Below the pieces are notes generated by a model. The model had not been told where the DNA came from, ran no database searches, and saw only the letters and a program-made list of their open reading frames with translations. Position numbers and translations under genes: made by a program. From an uncultured Clostridia bacterium (lineage in GTDB: Bacteria > Bacillota > Clostridia > CAKSNL01 > HGM11501): DNA of 64,000 nt. How positions within the stretch are numbered: position 1 is the first letter of the stretch; every line of letters starts with the position of its first letter. The stretch spans positions 62,001 to 126,000 of the forward strand of contig CAKSNL010000005.1 of NCBI GenBank assembly GCA_934476235.1, given 5' to 3'. Shown here in pieces: positions 9,131 to 18,440 of the stretch.

Positions 9131-9138
9131 GGATAAAG

Positions 9139-9678
9139 ATGGAGTTACGAGAAAAAAAGACCGGCGAAAAGTACGTGTTTCGCGGCAAAATATTAAATTT
9201 AAGGGTCGATGACGTTTTAACCCCCGGAGGAGACAAAGCTGAGCGCGAGATAGTAGAGCATCACGGCGGCGCTGGAATAGTTGCGCTTGACGGGGACGGA
9301 AAGATTCTTCTCGTGAAGCAGTACAGAGCGCCGTACGATGAGATAACTCTTGAGATTCCGGCGGGAAAATTGGAAAAGGGCGAGGACCCTATGGTCTGCG
9401 CCGGGCGCGAGCTTTCGGAGGAGACCGGGGGAAAAACCGAAAAAATTATCCCCCTCGGAAAGGTGTATCCTTCTCCGGGCTATACGAACGAGGTTATCCA
9501 CCTTTTTATGGCGGAAAATGTGAAGACGGGCAGCGCTCATCCGGATAGCGACGAATATCTCCTTCTTGAAAGGTTCAGCATTTCCAAGGCACTTGATATG
9601 ATAGATTCAGGTGAGATCAAGGACGCGAAAACGGTTATCGGAATACTCCGCTGCGCTCTTATGAGGGATAAAAGATGA
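9139..9678 (+). CDS. nudF: Nudix hydrolase, ADP-ribose pyrophosphatase type
   Basis: The 179-residue protein carries a full Nudix box, GKLEKGEDPMVCAGRELSEE followed by TGG, i.e. G-x5-E-x7-RE-x2-EE-x-G. The family splits ADP-ribose into AMP and ribose 5-phosphate and is assigned here by the overall arrangement ILNLRVDDV, HHGGAGIVALDG, KQYRAPYDEITLEIPAGKLE. The ATG at 9139 follows GAGGAT; a GTG at 9127 in the same frame overlaps the mutS2 stop and is less likely. It overlaps the next gene by four bases (ATGA). The substrate is a family-level inference. Confidence 0.9.
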   Translation: MELREKKTGEKYVFRGKILNLRVDDVLTPGGDKAEREIVEHHGGAGIVALDGDGKILLVKQYRAPYDEITLEIPAGKLEKGEDPMVCAGRELSEETGGKTEKIIPLGKVYPSPGYTNEVIHLFMAENVKTGSAHPDSDEYLLLERFSISKALDMIDSGEIKDAKTVIGILRCALMRDKR

Positions 9679-11684
9679 AGACCGAGCTTTTGGCTCCGGC
9701 GGGAGACTTTGACTCACTTAAAGCGGCGGTCGCCTGCGGGGCGGACGCGGTATATATCGGCGCGTCAAAATTCAGCGCCCGTCAGAACGCAAAAAATTTT
9801 GACGGCGAGGAGATAGGGCGCGCAATCGCGTATTGCAGAATAAGAAACGTAAAAACATATCTTGCCATTAACACGCTTATAAAGGAAAATGAGCTTGAGG
9901 AAGCGCTTAAAACCGCCGCTGAGGCGTATGAATACGGGATTGACGCTTTTATCGTTCAGGATCTCGGACTCATTAAGCTCATGCAGGAAAAGTTTGACGT
10001 GCCCGTCCACGCGAGTACGCAGATGACGGTATTTGACGAGTACGGTCTTGCTTTCCTTAAAGATATCAATATCACAAGGGCGGTCCTTTCCCGCGAATGT
10101 TCAAAGGAAAAAATAAGGGAGCTTGCCGAAAAAAACGTTATGGAGCTTGAGGTCTTTTGCCACGGCGCAATATGCGTAAGCTACAGCGGGCAGTGCCTTG
10201 CAAGCAGCATGATGGGCGGCAGAAGCGCGAACCGCGGGCGCTGCGCCCAGCCGTGCAGACTGCCTTATGAAATCGGCGGGAAAAAAGGATATTTTTTAAG
10301 CCCCAAGGACCTTTGCCTGATAGACGAGGTTGGCTCCTTAAATAGCGAGGGGATCGCCTCCTTAAAAATCGAAGGGCGGATGAAGGGACCGGGATATGTT
10401 GCGGCTGCGGTTTCGGCATACAGAAAAGCGCTTGACGGCGAAGAAGTGACAAAGGAAGAATACGAAAGGCTTAAAAAGGCTTTTTCGCGCGGAGGCAGCT
10501 TTACAAAGGGGTGCTACGGCTCTGTCCGCGGGCGTGAAATGATGAATACCGATTCGTCAAACGACGATGTACTAAAGTCGGCGGACTCATCTTTCATAAA
10601 GGAGCTTTCGCACCTTTGGGAGGACGGCAGGGAAATAAAAAAGGTGCCGGTGAACGGCTCGCTTTTGATAGACGAAAAAACCGTGTTTACTTTGTCGGAC
10701 GAAAATGTGACCGTCAGCGTGTGCACCGACACGCCGACAGAAGAACACGGGAAAAAGACAGATGAGGAATTTTCAAGGACTCAGCTTTCAAAGCTCGGGC
10801 AATCGCCGTTTGTGATGAACGAATTTTCGTTCGAGTCAAGGAAGGACGCATACTTTAAGGCTTCCGACCTTAATGCACTGAGAAGGGAAGCCGTTAAAAG
10901 TCTTGAGAGCGCAAAGAGCGAAAAAAGGCATTTTGACGGGGACTTTAATTATTTTGTACCTCACGAAGCGGAAAAAGAGGAATTTTATATATCCGCGAGC
11001 GTGGAAAACAAAGAACAGGCAGAAGCGCTTATTGCGCTTGGAGCAAGGGTTTACGCTCCTTATACGCTCGGAAACACAGAGGGCGCATATGCGGCGATAA
11101 TTCCGGCGGTGTATCCTGAAAATATAGTGCTTCCCGATGTTAAAACCGTTGTTGCGGGAAGCATCGGCGCGGCAAAATACGCTGCCGAGCACGGAAAAAG
11201 CGTGATTGCCGATTACAGCATGAACATTTTCAACAGTGTTTCGGCGTCATACTTTGAAAGAGCGACATTGTCGTGCGAGCTTACGTGTAAGGAAATCGCC
11301 CGTGTCGCGCGTACATGCAGGTCGGAAGCGGTGGTCTACGGTCACATTCCTTTGATGACGACGAGAAACTGCATTATTAAAACCGCGGGAAAGTGTGCGG
11401 GAATTTGCGGATCGTGCAGCAGAGAGACCGTTATAAAAGACAGAAAAAACATGAACTTAAGAATCAGGTCGGACGGCACGGTAAACACGTTATACAACGG
11501 TGTGCCTTTATTTATGGCGGACAGAATGGATGAGGTTAAAAAGACCGGAGTTACAGGGGCAAGGCTCATATTCACAAATGAAACCGCATCGGAGTGTGCA
11601 AATATCTACCGTATGTATGCCGGACTTTCCGAAATTGTACTTCCGTCTTTATACACAAGAGGACATTTTTATAACGGAGTTTAA
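9675..11684 (+). CDS. Peptidase U32 family protein (RlhA-like)
   Basis: A 669-residue U32-family protein. Its N-terminal half has the family signature ELEVFCHGAICVSYSGQCL, followed by GRSANRGRCAQPCRLPYE; the Cys residues here are those implicated in the family. U32 proteins were first called collagenase-like peptidases, but E. coli RlhA is a 23S rRNA hydroxylase, so an RNA-modifying role is the better guess. The C-terminal part has four more closely spaced Cys residues (KCAGICGSCSRET). The start ATG overlaps the Nudix gene stop. No promoter is seen between mutS2 and this gene. Confidence 0.88.
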   Translation: MKTELLAPAGDFDSLKAAVACGADAVYIGASKFSARQNAKNFDGEEIGRAIAYCRIRNVKTYLAINTLIKENELEEALKTAAEAYEYGIDAFIVQDLGLIKLMQEKFDVPVHASTQMTVFDEYGLAFLKDINITRAVLSRECSKEKIRELAEKNVMELEVFCHGAICVSYSGQCLASSMMGGRSANRGRCAQPCRLPYEIGGKKGYFLSPKDLCLIDEVGSLNSEGIASLKIEGRMKGPGYVAAAVSAYRKALDGEEVTKEEYERLKKAFSRGGSFTKGCYGSVRGREMMNTDSSNDDVLKSADSSFIKELSHLWEDGREIKKVPVNGSLLIDEKTVFTLSDENVTVSVCTDTPTEEHGKKTDEEFSRTQLSKLGQSPFVMNEFSFESRKDAYFKASDLNALRREAVKSLESAKSEKRHFDGDFNYFVPHEAEKEEFYISASVENKEQAEALIALGARVYAPYTLGNTEGAYAAIIPAVYPENIVLPDVKTVVAGSIGAAKYAAEHGKSVIADYSMNIFNSVSASYFERATLSCELTCKEIARVARTCRSEAVVYGHIPLMTTRNCIIKTAGKCAGICGSCSRETVIKDRKNMNLRIRSDGTVNTLYNGVPLFMADRMDEVKKTGVTGARLIFTNETASECANIYRMYAGLSEIVLPSLYTRGHFYNGV

Positions 11685-11691
11685 AAAAAGC

Positions 11692-11720
11692 TTGGAAAAA
11701 TGAGCGAATTGTGTTATAAT
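11692..11720 (+). promoter_or_regulatory. Sigma-A promoter of the dut-to-pgsA operon
   Basis: TTGGAA (11692-11697), 17 bases, TATAAT (11715-11720), starting eight bases after the U32 stop codon. It is the only strong promoter I see ahead of the 12-kb run ending with pgsA. Confidence 0.8.
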
Positions 11721-11759
11721 AAAAGTGTATGTAATAAAAAACTGAAGGGGTTATTTACA

Positions 11760-12197
11760 ATGCTTAGTGTAAAAATAAAGAAATTATCCGAAAATGCAAT
11801 GCTTCCCGAGTATCAGACAAAGGGAGCGGCGGGAATGGATCTTCGCGCCTGCCTTACAGAAAGTGTTATTTTAGCGCCCTCTGAAAGAAAGCTGATACCG
11901 ACAGGATTTGCAATGGCGCTTCCCGAAGGCTATGCCGCGTTTATCTATGCGCGGAGCGGACTTGCCTCCAAAAAGGGGATAACGCTTCCGAACTGCGTCG
12001 GAGTAATAGATTCAGATTACAGAGGTGAGGTCAAAGTAGCGTTGGTGAATATTTCGGACGAAGCGTTTGAAATAAATAACGGCGACAGAATCGCCCAAAT
12101 GGTTATAACCGAGGTAAAAACGGCAATACTTGAAGTCAGAGACGAGCTTGATGATACCGAGAGAGCGGGCGGCGGGTTCGGCTCTACCGGAGTGTGA
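11760..12197 (+). CDS. dut: dUTP diphosphatase
   Basis: Trimeric dUTPase converting dUTP to dUMP and pyrophosphate, keeping uracil out of DNA and feeding thymidylate synthesis. All five motifs are present in 145 residues: GAAGMDLRA, ARSGLASK, GVIDSDYRGEVKV, NGDRIAQMVI and the Gly-rich C-terminal arm RAGGGFGSTGV. Start ATG at 11760 behind GAAGGGG. The next gene starts four bases after the stop codon. Confidence 0.96.
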   Translation: MLSVKIKKLSENAMLPEYQTKGAAGMDLRACLTESVILAPSERKLIPTGFAMALPEGYAAFIYARSGLASKKGITLPNCVGVIDSDYRGEVKVALVNISDEAFEINNGDRIAQMVITEVKTAILEVRDELDDTERAGGGFGSTGV

Positions 12198-12201
12198 GCT
12201 T

Positions 12202-12780
12202 ATGGAATATATATTGGCGTCCATGTCGCCGAGAAGAAAAGAGCTTTTATCCGAGATGGGATTAAGCTTTACCGTCTGCCCGGCGGATATTGACGAGAAC
12301 ATCGGAATAACGGATCCCGAGATGCTGGTAAAGCAGCTTGCCCTTTTAAAGGCGGGGCATATTGCGGAAAAACATTTTGGGGAAAATGTCATAATTATCG
12401 CAGCGGACACTGTGGTCGCTTATAAAAACGAAATTCTTGGAAAACCTAAGAATGAAAGCGACGCAAAGAGGATGCTTAAGCTTCTTTCCGGAAATACTCA
12501 CACCGTTTACACGGGCTATTGCTGCGCGGACGCAAAGACCGGGCTTACGGTCGCGAGGTGCGAGGCGTGCCATGTGAGATTCAGAGAAATTTCGGATGAG
12601 GAGATAGACTCGTACGTTCAGAGCGGAGAGCCGATGGATAAAGCAGGGTCGTACGGCATACAGGGCGGTGCGTCCGCTTTTGTGGACGGGATCGACGGGG
12701 ATTTTTCCTGCGTTGTCGGACTGCCTAAAAAAGCGCTCGGCGAGCTTTTACAAAGCGAATTTACCTTTGAGGGGAGATAA
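12202..12780 (+). CDS. maf: Maf-like nucleoside triphosphate pyrophosphatase
   Basis: Maf proteins hydrolyse dTTP, UTP and some modified nucleotides and act as housecleaning enzymes; in Bacillus, maf sits beside mreBCD as here. The protein (192 residues) starts MEYILASMSPRRKELLSEMG, the family N-terminal signature, contains IIAADTVVAY with the catalytic Asp, and ends with the GSYGIQGGASAFVDGIDGDF region. The ATG at 12202 has GGAG nine bases upstream inside the end of dut. Confidence 0.93.
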   Translation: MEYILASMSPRRKELLSEMGLSFTVCPADIDENIGITDPEMLVKQLALLKAGHIAEKHFGENVIIIAADTVVAYKNEILGKPKNESDAKRMLKLLSGNTHTVYTGYCCADAKTGLTVARCEACHVRFREISDEEIDSYVQSGEPMDKAGSYGIQGGASAFVDGIDGDFSCVVGLPKKALGELLQSEFTFEGR

Positions 12781-12784
12781 ATAA

Positions 12785-13807
12785 ATGCCGCTTCTTTCGA
12801 GAAATATCGGTATAGATTTGGGAACTGCGAATACACGTATTTATATTGAGGATCAGGGCATCGTTTTAAACGAGGCGTCTGCCGTGGCGTATGATACAAG
12901 GCATAAAAAGATCGTCGGAATCGGCGATGAAGCAAAGAGCATGCTGGGGCGCACTCCTTCTGCTATCGAGGTTATATATCCTCTGCGCGACGGAGTGATT
13001 GCAGATTATAAAATGGCTGAGATCATGCTCCGCTCCCTTTTGGAAAAGGCGATGCACAGGCACGCGTTTTTCGGACCGAGGATCGTGATAGGCGTTCCGT
13101 CGGAGGCAACAGAGGTTGAAAAGCGTGCGGTTGAAGATGTTGTTTTAAGATGCGGTGCGAAGGAGGTTACGGTAATTGACGAACCGATCGCGTCTGCAAA
13201 GGGCTTGGGGCTCAATGTTAATTCGAGCGAAGCGAATATGATAGTCGACATCGGCGGAGGGACGACGGAAGTCACGGTCATCTCGCTTATGAGCATTGCA
13301 ACGGGAAGCTCGATACGAACGGCGGGCGACGCGATGGATAACGCAATTATAAACTATATTAAAAAGAACTACTCGCTTCTTATAGGTCAGCCCACGGCAA
13401 ATCTTATAAAGGATTCGATCGGCTCCGCAACGGCATACGAAGGCGAAATGCCTGTCGATTTCAAGGGGCGCGACCTTCTTTCCGGACTTCCGAAAACGCT
13501 TTCGATAACACCCGAGCAGGTGAGAGAGGCGCTGACGGACTACGTGACCGCTATATTGGAATGTATAAGAAAGGTGCTTGAAAAAACACCTCCCGAGCTT
13601 ATAGGGGATATAACCGCAAACGGGATATATTTAACCGGGGGCGCGGGAGCGCTTAAGGGGCTTGACGAATATCTTGCCTCGGAGACGGGGCTTAAGGTTT
13701 CTGTGGCGGAAAATTCATCGACCTGTCTTGCGGAGGGAATCGGCAAGCTTATGGCAGAGCCCGGGGCGCTTAAAAACTATCGCATTATCGCAAAAAAGAA
13801 TAAATAA
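12785..13807 (+). CDS. mreB: Rod-shape actin-like protein MreB
   Basis: Bacterial actin homolog that organises lateral wall synthesis with MreC, MreD, RodA and PBP2. The 340 residues contain phosphate 1 (IGIDLGTANTRIYI), connect 1, phosphate 2 (MIVDIGGGTTEVTVIS) and the adenosine motif (GIYLTGGAGALKGLDEYL). It lies 4 bases after maf and 17 bases before mreC, in the conserved maf-mreBCD order. It predicts a rod-shaped cell. Confidence 0.96.
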   Translation: MPLLSRNIGIDLGTANTRIYIEDQGIVLNEASAVAYDTRHKKIVGIGDEAKSMLGRTPSAIEVIYPLRDGVIADYKMAEIMLRSLLEKAMHRHAFFGPRIVIGVPSEATEVEKRAVEDVVLRCGAKEVTVIDEPIASAKGLGLNVNSSEANMIVDIGGGTTEVTVISLMSIATGSSIRTAGDAMDNAIINYIKKNYSLLIGQPTANLIKDSIGSATAYEGEMPVDFKGRDLLSGLPKTLSITPEQVREALTDYVTAILECIRKVLEKTPPELIGDITANGIYLTGGAGALKGLDEYLASETGLKVSVAENSSTCLAEGIGKLMAEPGALKNYRIIAKKNK

Positions 13808-13824
13808 TCGGCTGGTGGTATTAG

Positions 13825-14649
13825 TTGAAAAAAAGAATATTGAAAATCGGCATTTTAGTCGCCGCCATATTGATCTGCATGATAATTTCCACCGTCCCGT
13901 CGGGGAAAAACAGGGCAATAAGCGACATTACGGGAATTATAGCGACGCCGTTTCAGAAAGCATTTACGATGGTCAATAATTTTATTGATTACGGCGGCGG
14001 ATATTTTACGGATATGAAGGCGCTTAAAGAGGAAAACGCCGAGCTTAAATCGAAAATAATATTAATGGAGGGTAAGATCACGGAAAGCGACGAGATACGT
14101 TCTGAGAACGAGCGGCTGCGCACACTGGTGGATCTTAAGGAGAAAAACAAAAATTACGATATGACGGGCGCGTCCGTGACCGCGATCGATCCTTCCGGCT
14201 GGTATTCGTATTTTATTATTGATAAAGGAACGAATGACGGACTTTTAAAAAACCAGGTCGTGATGGATTCCGGCGGAGTTCTGGGGCGGATTGATAAAAT
14301 CGGCAGCACATGGGCGAAGGTCGTTACCATAACCGAGCCCGGAACGGCGTGCGGAGCAGAGGTCTCAAGAACCGGAGACACCGGAATCATCGAAGGCGAT
14401 TCGGTGCTTGACGGGCTTTGCAAGATGACATCTATCAGTAAAGAGACCAATATCACGCCGGGAGATTACATAGTAACGTCGGGAAGCGGCGATGTGTATC
14501 CGGCGGGGCTCACGATAGGGCGCATTAAAGAGATAAGAGACGGAGAAATTTCAAGAACGGCGATAGTCGAGCCGACGGGAAACGTTAAGACTCCCAAGGA
14601 GGTCATGGTTATCAAAAACAACCCGGCTGCCGCCGATGATACCGAATAA
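13825..14649 (+). CDS. mreC: Rod-shape-determining protein MreC
   Basis: Membrane protein with one N-terminal helix (about residues 5-25), a coiled coil (LKEENAELKSKIILMEGKI) and the beta-rich MreC domain (AIDPSGWYSYFIIDKGTNDG; NQVVMDSGGVLGRI; GLTIGRIKEI). It links MreB to the periplasmic-side wall machinery. Translation starts at a TTG (13825). Its 3' end overlaps the mreD open frame but not the chosen mreD start. Confidence 0.94.
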   Translation: MKKRILKIGILVAAILICMIISTVPSGKNRAISDITGIIATPFQKAFTMVNNFIDYGGGYFTDMKALKEENAELKSKIILMEGKITESDEIRSENERLRTLVDLKEKNKNYDMTGASVTAIDPSGWYSYFIIDKGTNDGLLKNQVVMDSGGVLGRIDKIGSTWAKVVTITEPGTACGAEVSRTGDTGIIEGDSVLDGLCKMTSISKETNITPGDYIVTSGSGDVYPAGLTIGRIKEIRDGEISRTAIVEPTGNVKTPKEVMVIKNNPAAADDTE

Positions 14650-14668
14650 TAAAAAAGGAGGGCTTGCT

Positions 14669-15178
14669 TTGAAAGGGCGGATAAAATACATAATTCATTT
14701 ATTAATACTCTTAGCCGCTTTTTATCTTCAGAGCAGTCCGCTTATAAGGAGAATAGCGGTCGTTGACGTATGGCCGAATATGGTTTTCGTTTTAGTGTTT
14801 ATTTATGCACTTTATTTAAAGGAAAACGAGGTTGTGACCGAAGCGTTTATTTTAGGCTCGGTCATTGACCTTGTATTCGGAGATATATACGGAGTCAACG
14901 CACTTTTACTCGTTTTGTTTGCATGTCTTTTCTATTTTCTTAACAGGTTTATTTACAGTGAAAGCCTCTTTTCGGTGTTTATATATGCGTTTGCCGCCAC
15001 CGCTCTTTTTGAAGGAGTGTTTGTACTTATTAACTTAAAAAGCTGGAGCACGGGCGCATTTTTGCCGGAGATGATGGAAAGGTATCTGATAAAGTGCGTG
15101 TATAACGCGGTATTTGCCATGCCGGCATATGCCGTCGCGAGAAGAGTGCACAGAAAGAAACAGGGGGTGCGCATCTGA
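14669..15178 (+). CDS. mreD: Rod-shape-determining protein MreD
   Basis: Small polytopic membrane protein, 169 residues with about five hydrophobic helices. I chose the TTG at 14669, which has an excellent AAAGGAGGG site nine bases upstream and gives MKGRIKYIIHLLILLAAF; an ATG at 14636 in the same frame is inside mreC and lacks such a site. Sequence conservation is low, as usual for MreD; the call rests on position, length and topology. The stop codon overlaps the mrdA start (TGATG). Confidence 0.88.
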   Translation: MKGRIKYIIHLLILLAAFYLQSSPLIRRIAVVDVWPNMVFVLVFIYALYLKENEVVTEAFILGSVIDLVFGDIYGVNALLLVLFACLFYFLNRFIYSESLFSVFIYAFAATALFEGVFVLINLKSWSTGAFLPEMMERYLIKCVYNAVFAMPAYAVARRVHRKKQGVRI

Positions 15179-17193
15179 TGAAAAACCGTAAAAGATATAT
15201 TTTTGTTATGGTTATGATTGCTGTGTTTTGCCTTCTTTGTATCGTTAGGCTCTCCTCGCTTCAGATCATTCATGGAGAGGAAAACTATAAAAAGAGCCTT
15301 TCAAGAACTCAGCGCACCATTGTGCTTTCCGCACCGAGAGGCGAGTTTTACGACAGATACGGAAGGCTTATCGTAGCAAACCGAATGGGATTTTCCGTCG
15401 AATTTCAGCGCGTTAAGGGCATGAAGGATGATGAGATAAATTCCATAATCTTAAAGATTAACTCAATTCTTGAGGAAAACGGGGACTCGCCGACATCGGA
15501 TGAGCTTCCCATAACCTCATCCGCACCGTACGGGTTTAAGCTTTCGGATGAGGAAGATATTATAAAATGGAAAAAACAGTTTAAAATTCCGGAGGAATAT
15601 TCAGCTTCCGAATGTATAGATTACTATGCCGGGCAGTTTAATATAGAGGCAGCTTCCGAACGCGACAGGAGAACGCTTGTCGGAGTGAGGTACACAATGC
15701 TTCTTCGCGGATTCGGAACGAGCATTTCATACACTCTGGCGGAGGATGTGTCGCAGGACACCGTTGTTTCCGTAAAGGAGCATTATGACGAGTACCGCGG
15801 AGTAAACATACTGTCAGAGCCTGTCAGGGAATATCCTTACGGCAGCATGGCGGTACATATTCTGGGACGTATTGCTCCGATTAACAGCACCGAGTACGAT
15901 GCGCTGAAGGATAAGGGCTATAATTTCAACGACTCTATCGGAAGAGAAGGACTTGAAAAATATTTGGAATCCAATCTTCGCGGAAAGTCCGGCAAGGCGG
16001 TAGCCGAACAGGATAAGGATGGGCATTATGTCGCCTTTTCGGAGGTTGACTCAGCCGAGAGCGGAAATTCAGCGTTTCTCACGATTGATATTGACGTTCA
16101 GCTTGCCGCGGAAAAGGCGATAAAGGAAACCGTGGCGGATATTTACGCTCACAGTAAGGAAACCAAGCACGGACAGGACGTGGCGGGCGCCGCCGCGGTA
16201 GCGGTCGACGTTAACACCGGCGAGATAATATGCATAGCATCGTATCCCGATTATGACGTTACAAAGTACAGTAAAGATTATTCAAAGCTCTTAAACGATA
16301 AAAACAAACCTCTTTTTAACAGGGCGCTTGCCGGGACCTATTCGCCCGGTTCGACGTTTAAGATGCTTGTCGGTATAGCGGCGCTTGAAAATGACGTTAT
16401 AACGCCGGACACCGTTATTCACGATAAAGTTATTTATCAGCTTGGCAAAAGCAGATTCAAATGCCTTCATGACCATGGGGACGTAAATGTTTCCGGAGCG
16501 ATTAAGGATTCATGCAACTACTTTTTCTATACCGTGGGCTATGAAATGGGAATTGACAGGATAGTTGACTGTGCCAAGCAGTTCGGACTCGGCGAATACA
16601 GCGGAATTGAGCTTAAGGATGAGGAAGCAAAGGGAACCGTTGCATCGCCGGAGGAAAAGGCGGAGCGGAATGAGCCGTGGTATGACGGATACACTCTTCA
16701 GGCGGCGATCGGACAGGATGACAATAAATTTACGCCGATCCAGCTTGCCTCATACGTTGCACAGATAGCAAACGGCGGAGTGAGATATACTCCTCATCTC
16801 ATAAAGGGCATATATTCTTATGACGCCGAAAATGCGGTCAGCATAACGGAGAGGACTGAAGCCGGCAGAGCCGAGGTCAATAAAGAGGATATGGACGCGA
16901 TAAGGTATGGCATGCGCCTTGTGGCACAGAGCGGAACGGCGGCGGACTATTTCTCGGACTATCCCATTGCCGTTGCCGCGAAGACCGGTACCGCCGAGGT
17001 TTACGGCGGGAGCGATAACGGAATATTCGTGGCGTACGCGCCTTACGAAAATCCGCAGATTGCCGTTGCGGTCGTTATCGAGCGAAGCGGCGGAGGATAT
17101 TACTGCGGACCGGTCGCAAAGGCTATAATTGACGCGTATCTTAATGCCGAAAATTCCCCCGAATCGACTGTCGGGATAGATAAGCTCTATTAA
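15178..17193 (+). CDS. mrdA: Penicillin-binding protein 2 (elongasome transpeptidase)
   Basis: Class B PBP that crosslinks lateral-wall peptidoglycan with RodA and MreBCD. The 671 residues have one N-terminal membrane helix (about 8-27), the dimerisation region (RGEFYDRYGRLIVANR), and a C-terminal transpeptidase domain with SPGSTFKM (active Ser392), SCN (445-447) and KTGTAEV (602). RodA is not encoded next to it. A TGATG junction couples it to mreD. Confidence 0.95.
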   Translation: MKNRKRYIFVMVMIAVFCLLCIVRLSSLQIIHGEENYKKSLSRTQRTIVLSAPRGEFYDRYGRLIVANRMGFSVEFQRVKGMKDDEINSIILKINSILEENGDSPTSDELPITSSAPYGFKLSDEEDIIKWKKQFKIPEEYSASECIDYYAGQFNIEAASERDRRTLVGVRYTMLLRGFGTSISYTLAEDVSQDTVVSVKEHYDEYRGVNILSEPVREYPYGSMAVHILGRIAPINSTEYDALKDKGYNFNDSIGREGLEKYLESNLRGKSGKAVAEQDKDGHYVAFSEVDSAESGNSAFLTIDIDVQLAAEKAIKETVADIYAHSKETKHGQDVAGAAAVAVDVNTGEIICIASYPDYDVTKYSKDYSKLLNDKNKPLFNRALAGTYSPGSTFKMLVGIAALENDVITPDTVIHDKVIYQLGKSRFKCLHDHGDVNVSGAIKDSCNYFFYTVGYEMGIDRIVDCAKQFGLGEYSGIELKDEEAKGTVASPEEKAERNEPWYDGYTLQAAIGQDDNKFTPIQLASYVAQIANGGVRYTPHLIKGIYSYDAENAVSITERTEAGRAEVNKEDMDAIRYGMRLVAQSGTAADYFSDYPIAVAAKTGTAEVYGGSDNGIFVAYAPYENPQIAVAVVIERSGGGYYCGPVAKAIIDAYLNAENSPESTVGIDKLY

Positions 17194-17209
17194 AGGAGGA
17201 ATAAAAATA

Positions 17210-17992
17210 TTGGGCAAGACTGTAGTTATAACTTCGGGCAAGGGCGGAGTCGGTAAAACGACTGTGACGGCAAATGTCGGCACCGCGCTTTCGATGATAG
17301 GAAAACGCGTTCTTATTATAGATACCGACACCGGACTTCGCAATCTTGATATGATAATGGGGATAGAGGATAAAGCGCTCTACGATGTGATAGACGTTAC
17401 GGACGGAGCGTGCACTTTGGACGAGGCGGCGGTGCAGTCTGACAAATACCCCAATTTATACATACTTCCGGCATCGCAGACCAAGGAAAAAGAGGAGCTT
17501 GACAAAGAAAAATTCAAGTCACTGTGCGATGACGCGAAAAATAGATTTGACTACGTTTTAATAGATTGTCCGGCGGGAATAGAATACGGATTTTACTGTG
17601 CACTCTATCCGGCGGACGAGGCGGTTATTGTGACGGTTCCCGACAGAGCCGCCATGCGTGACGCGGACCGTGTTGCGGGAATAATCGAAACACAGTTTGA
17701 AAACATTAAAGAAATAAGGCTTTGTATAAACAGACTTATTCCGGAGCTTTCGGATTCCGGGCTTACCGCAGGGGCAGCCGAGGCGCTTTTTACGGTCGCG
17801 GTCAAGCTTTTGGGGATTGTTCCGGAGGACCCGAACATTTTAATTGACGCATATAATTCCGAACTGTCGGTAAATAACAGGCGCTCTATAGCGGGGCGCG
17901 CGTTTAAAAACATTGCCTGCCGGCTGGACGGAATCAATATAAAGCTATTGAGGCTTAACAAAAGAAGACTCTTTAAAAAAAGATACAGATAG
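17210..17992 (+). CDS. minD: Septum-site ATPase MinD
   Basis: ParA/MinD-family ATPase that places the division septum. It has the deviant Walker A SGKGGVGKTTVTANVGTAL at residue 10, the switch segment IDTDTGLRNLDMIMGIE and DYVLIDCPAGIEYG. The C-terminus LLRLNKRRLFKKRYR is basic and amphipathic, as expected for the membrane-targeting sequence. It starts at TTG (17210) behind AAAGGAGGAA. No minC or minE is next to it, unlike the minCDE cluster of many Clostridia. Confidence 0.94.
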   Translation: MGKTVVITSGKGGVGKTTVTANVGTALSMIGKRVLIIDTDTGLRNLDMIMGIEDKALYDVIDVTDGACTLDEAAVQSDKYPNLYILPASQTKEKEELDKEKFKSLCDDAKNRFDYVLIDCPAGIEYGFYCALYPADEAVIVTVPDRAAMRDADRVAGIIETQFENIKEIRLCINRLIPELSDSGLTAGAAEALFTVAVKLLGIVPEDPNILIDAYNSELSVNNRRSIAGRAFKNIACRLDGINIKLLRLNKRRLFKKRYR

Positions 17993-18007
17993 AAAGGCGG
18001 AGGAATA

Positions 18008-18418
18008 ATGAATATTGCATTGATTGCGCATGATAAGAAAAAAGGACTTATGACCGAATTTTGCCTGGCTTATAAAAGCGTTCTTGCAAAGCATACGCTT
18101 GTTGCAACAGGCACTACCGGAAGCCTTGTTGAGGAAACGACAGGTCTTAAGGTGAAAAAGTTTCTTCCCGGAAGGGAGGGCGGATCGGAACAGATAGCGG
18201 CGCGTATTGCTTATAATGAAATCGATATGGTTCTGTCGTTCAGAGATCCCTTTGCGCAGAGCTATGAGCCCGACATGCAGTCGCTTTTCAAGCTTTGCGA
18301 TATGCACACGGTTCCTCTTGCAACGAATGTTGCGACGGCGGAGGCACTCATACATAGCTTATCCCGCGGCGATCTTGACTACAGAGATTACATGCGTGAG
18401 GACGGCGGCAAATTTTAA
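18008..18418 (+). CDS. mgsA: Methylglyoxal synthase homolog with altered active site
   Basis: The 136 residues have the MGS fold signatures: IALIAHDKKK at the N-terminus, the phosphate-binding loop ATGTTGSLVEETTGL, FRDPF, EPDMQSL and VPLATNVATAEALI. MGS converts dihydroxyacetone phosphate to methylglyoxal. However, the segment that reads GGDQQ in E. coli (catalytic Asp71) reads GGSEQ here, and the His98 position is replaced in SYEPD (Tyr); Asp20, Asp91 and Asp101 equivalents remain. Activity is therefore uncertain. In other Clostridia mgsA also follows the min genes, so the locus is conserved. It starts 15 bases after minD. Confidence 0.82.
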   Translation: MNIALIAHDKKKGLMTEFCLAYKSVLAKHTLVATGTTGSLVEETTGLKVKKFLPGREGGSEQIAARIAYNEIDMVLSFRDPFAQSYEPDMQSLFKLCDMHTVPLATNVATAEALIHSLSRGDLDYRDYMREDGGKF

Positions 18419-18440
18419 GAAAGAGAAGAATGGGACGATC

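Noticed and set aside
18207..18440. N-terminal extension of LepA upstream of 18441
   Set aside because: It overlaps mgsA, lacks a ribosome site and would add 78 residues not found in the LepA family.
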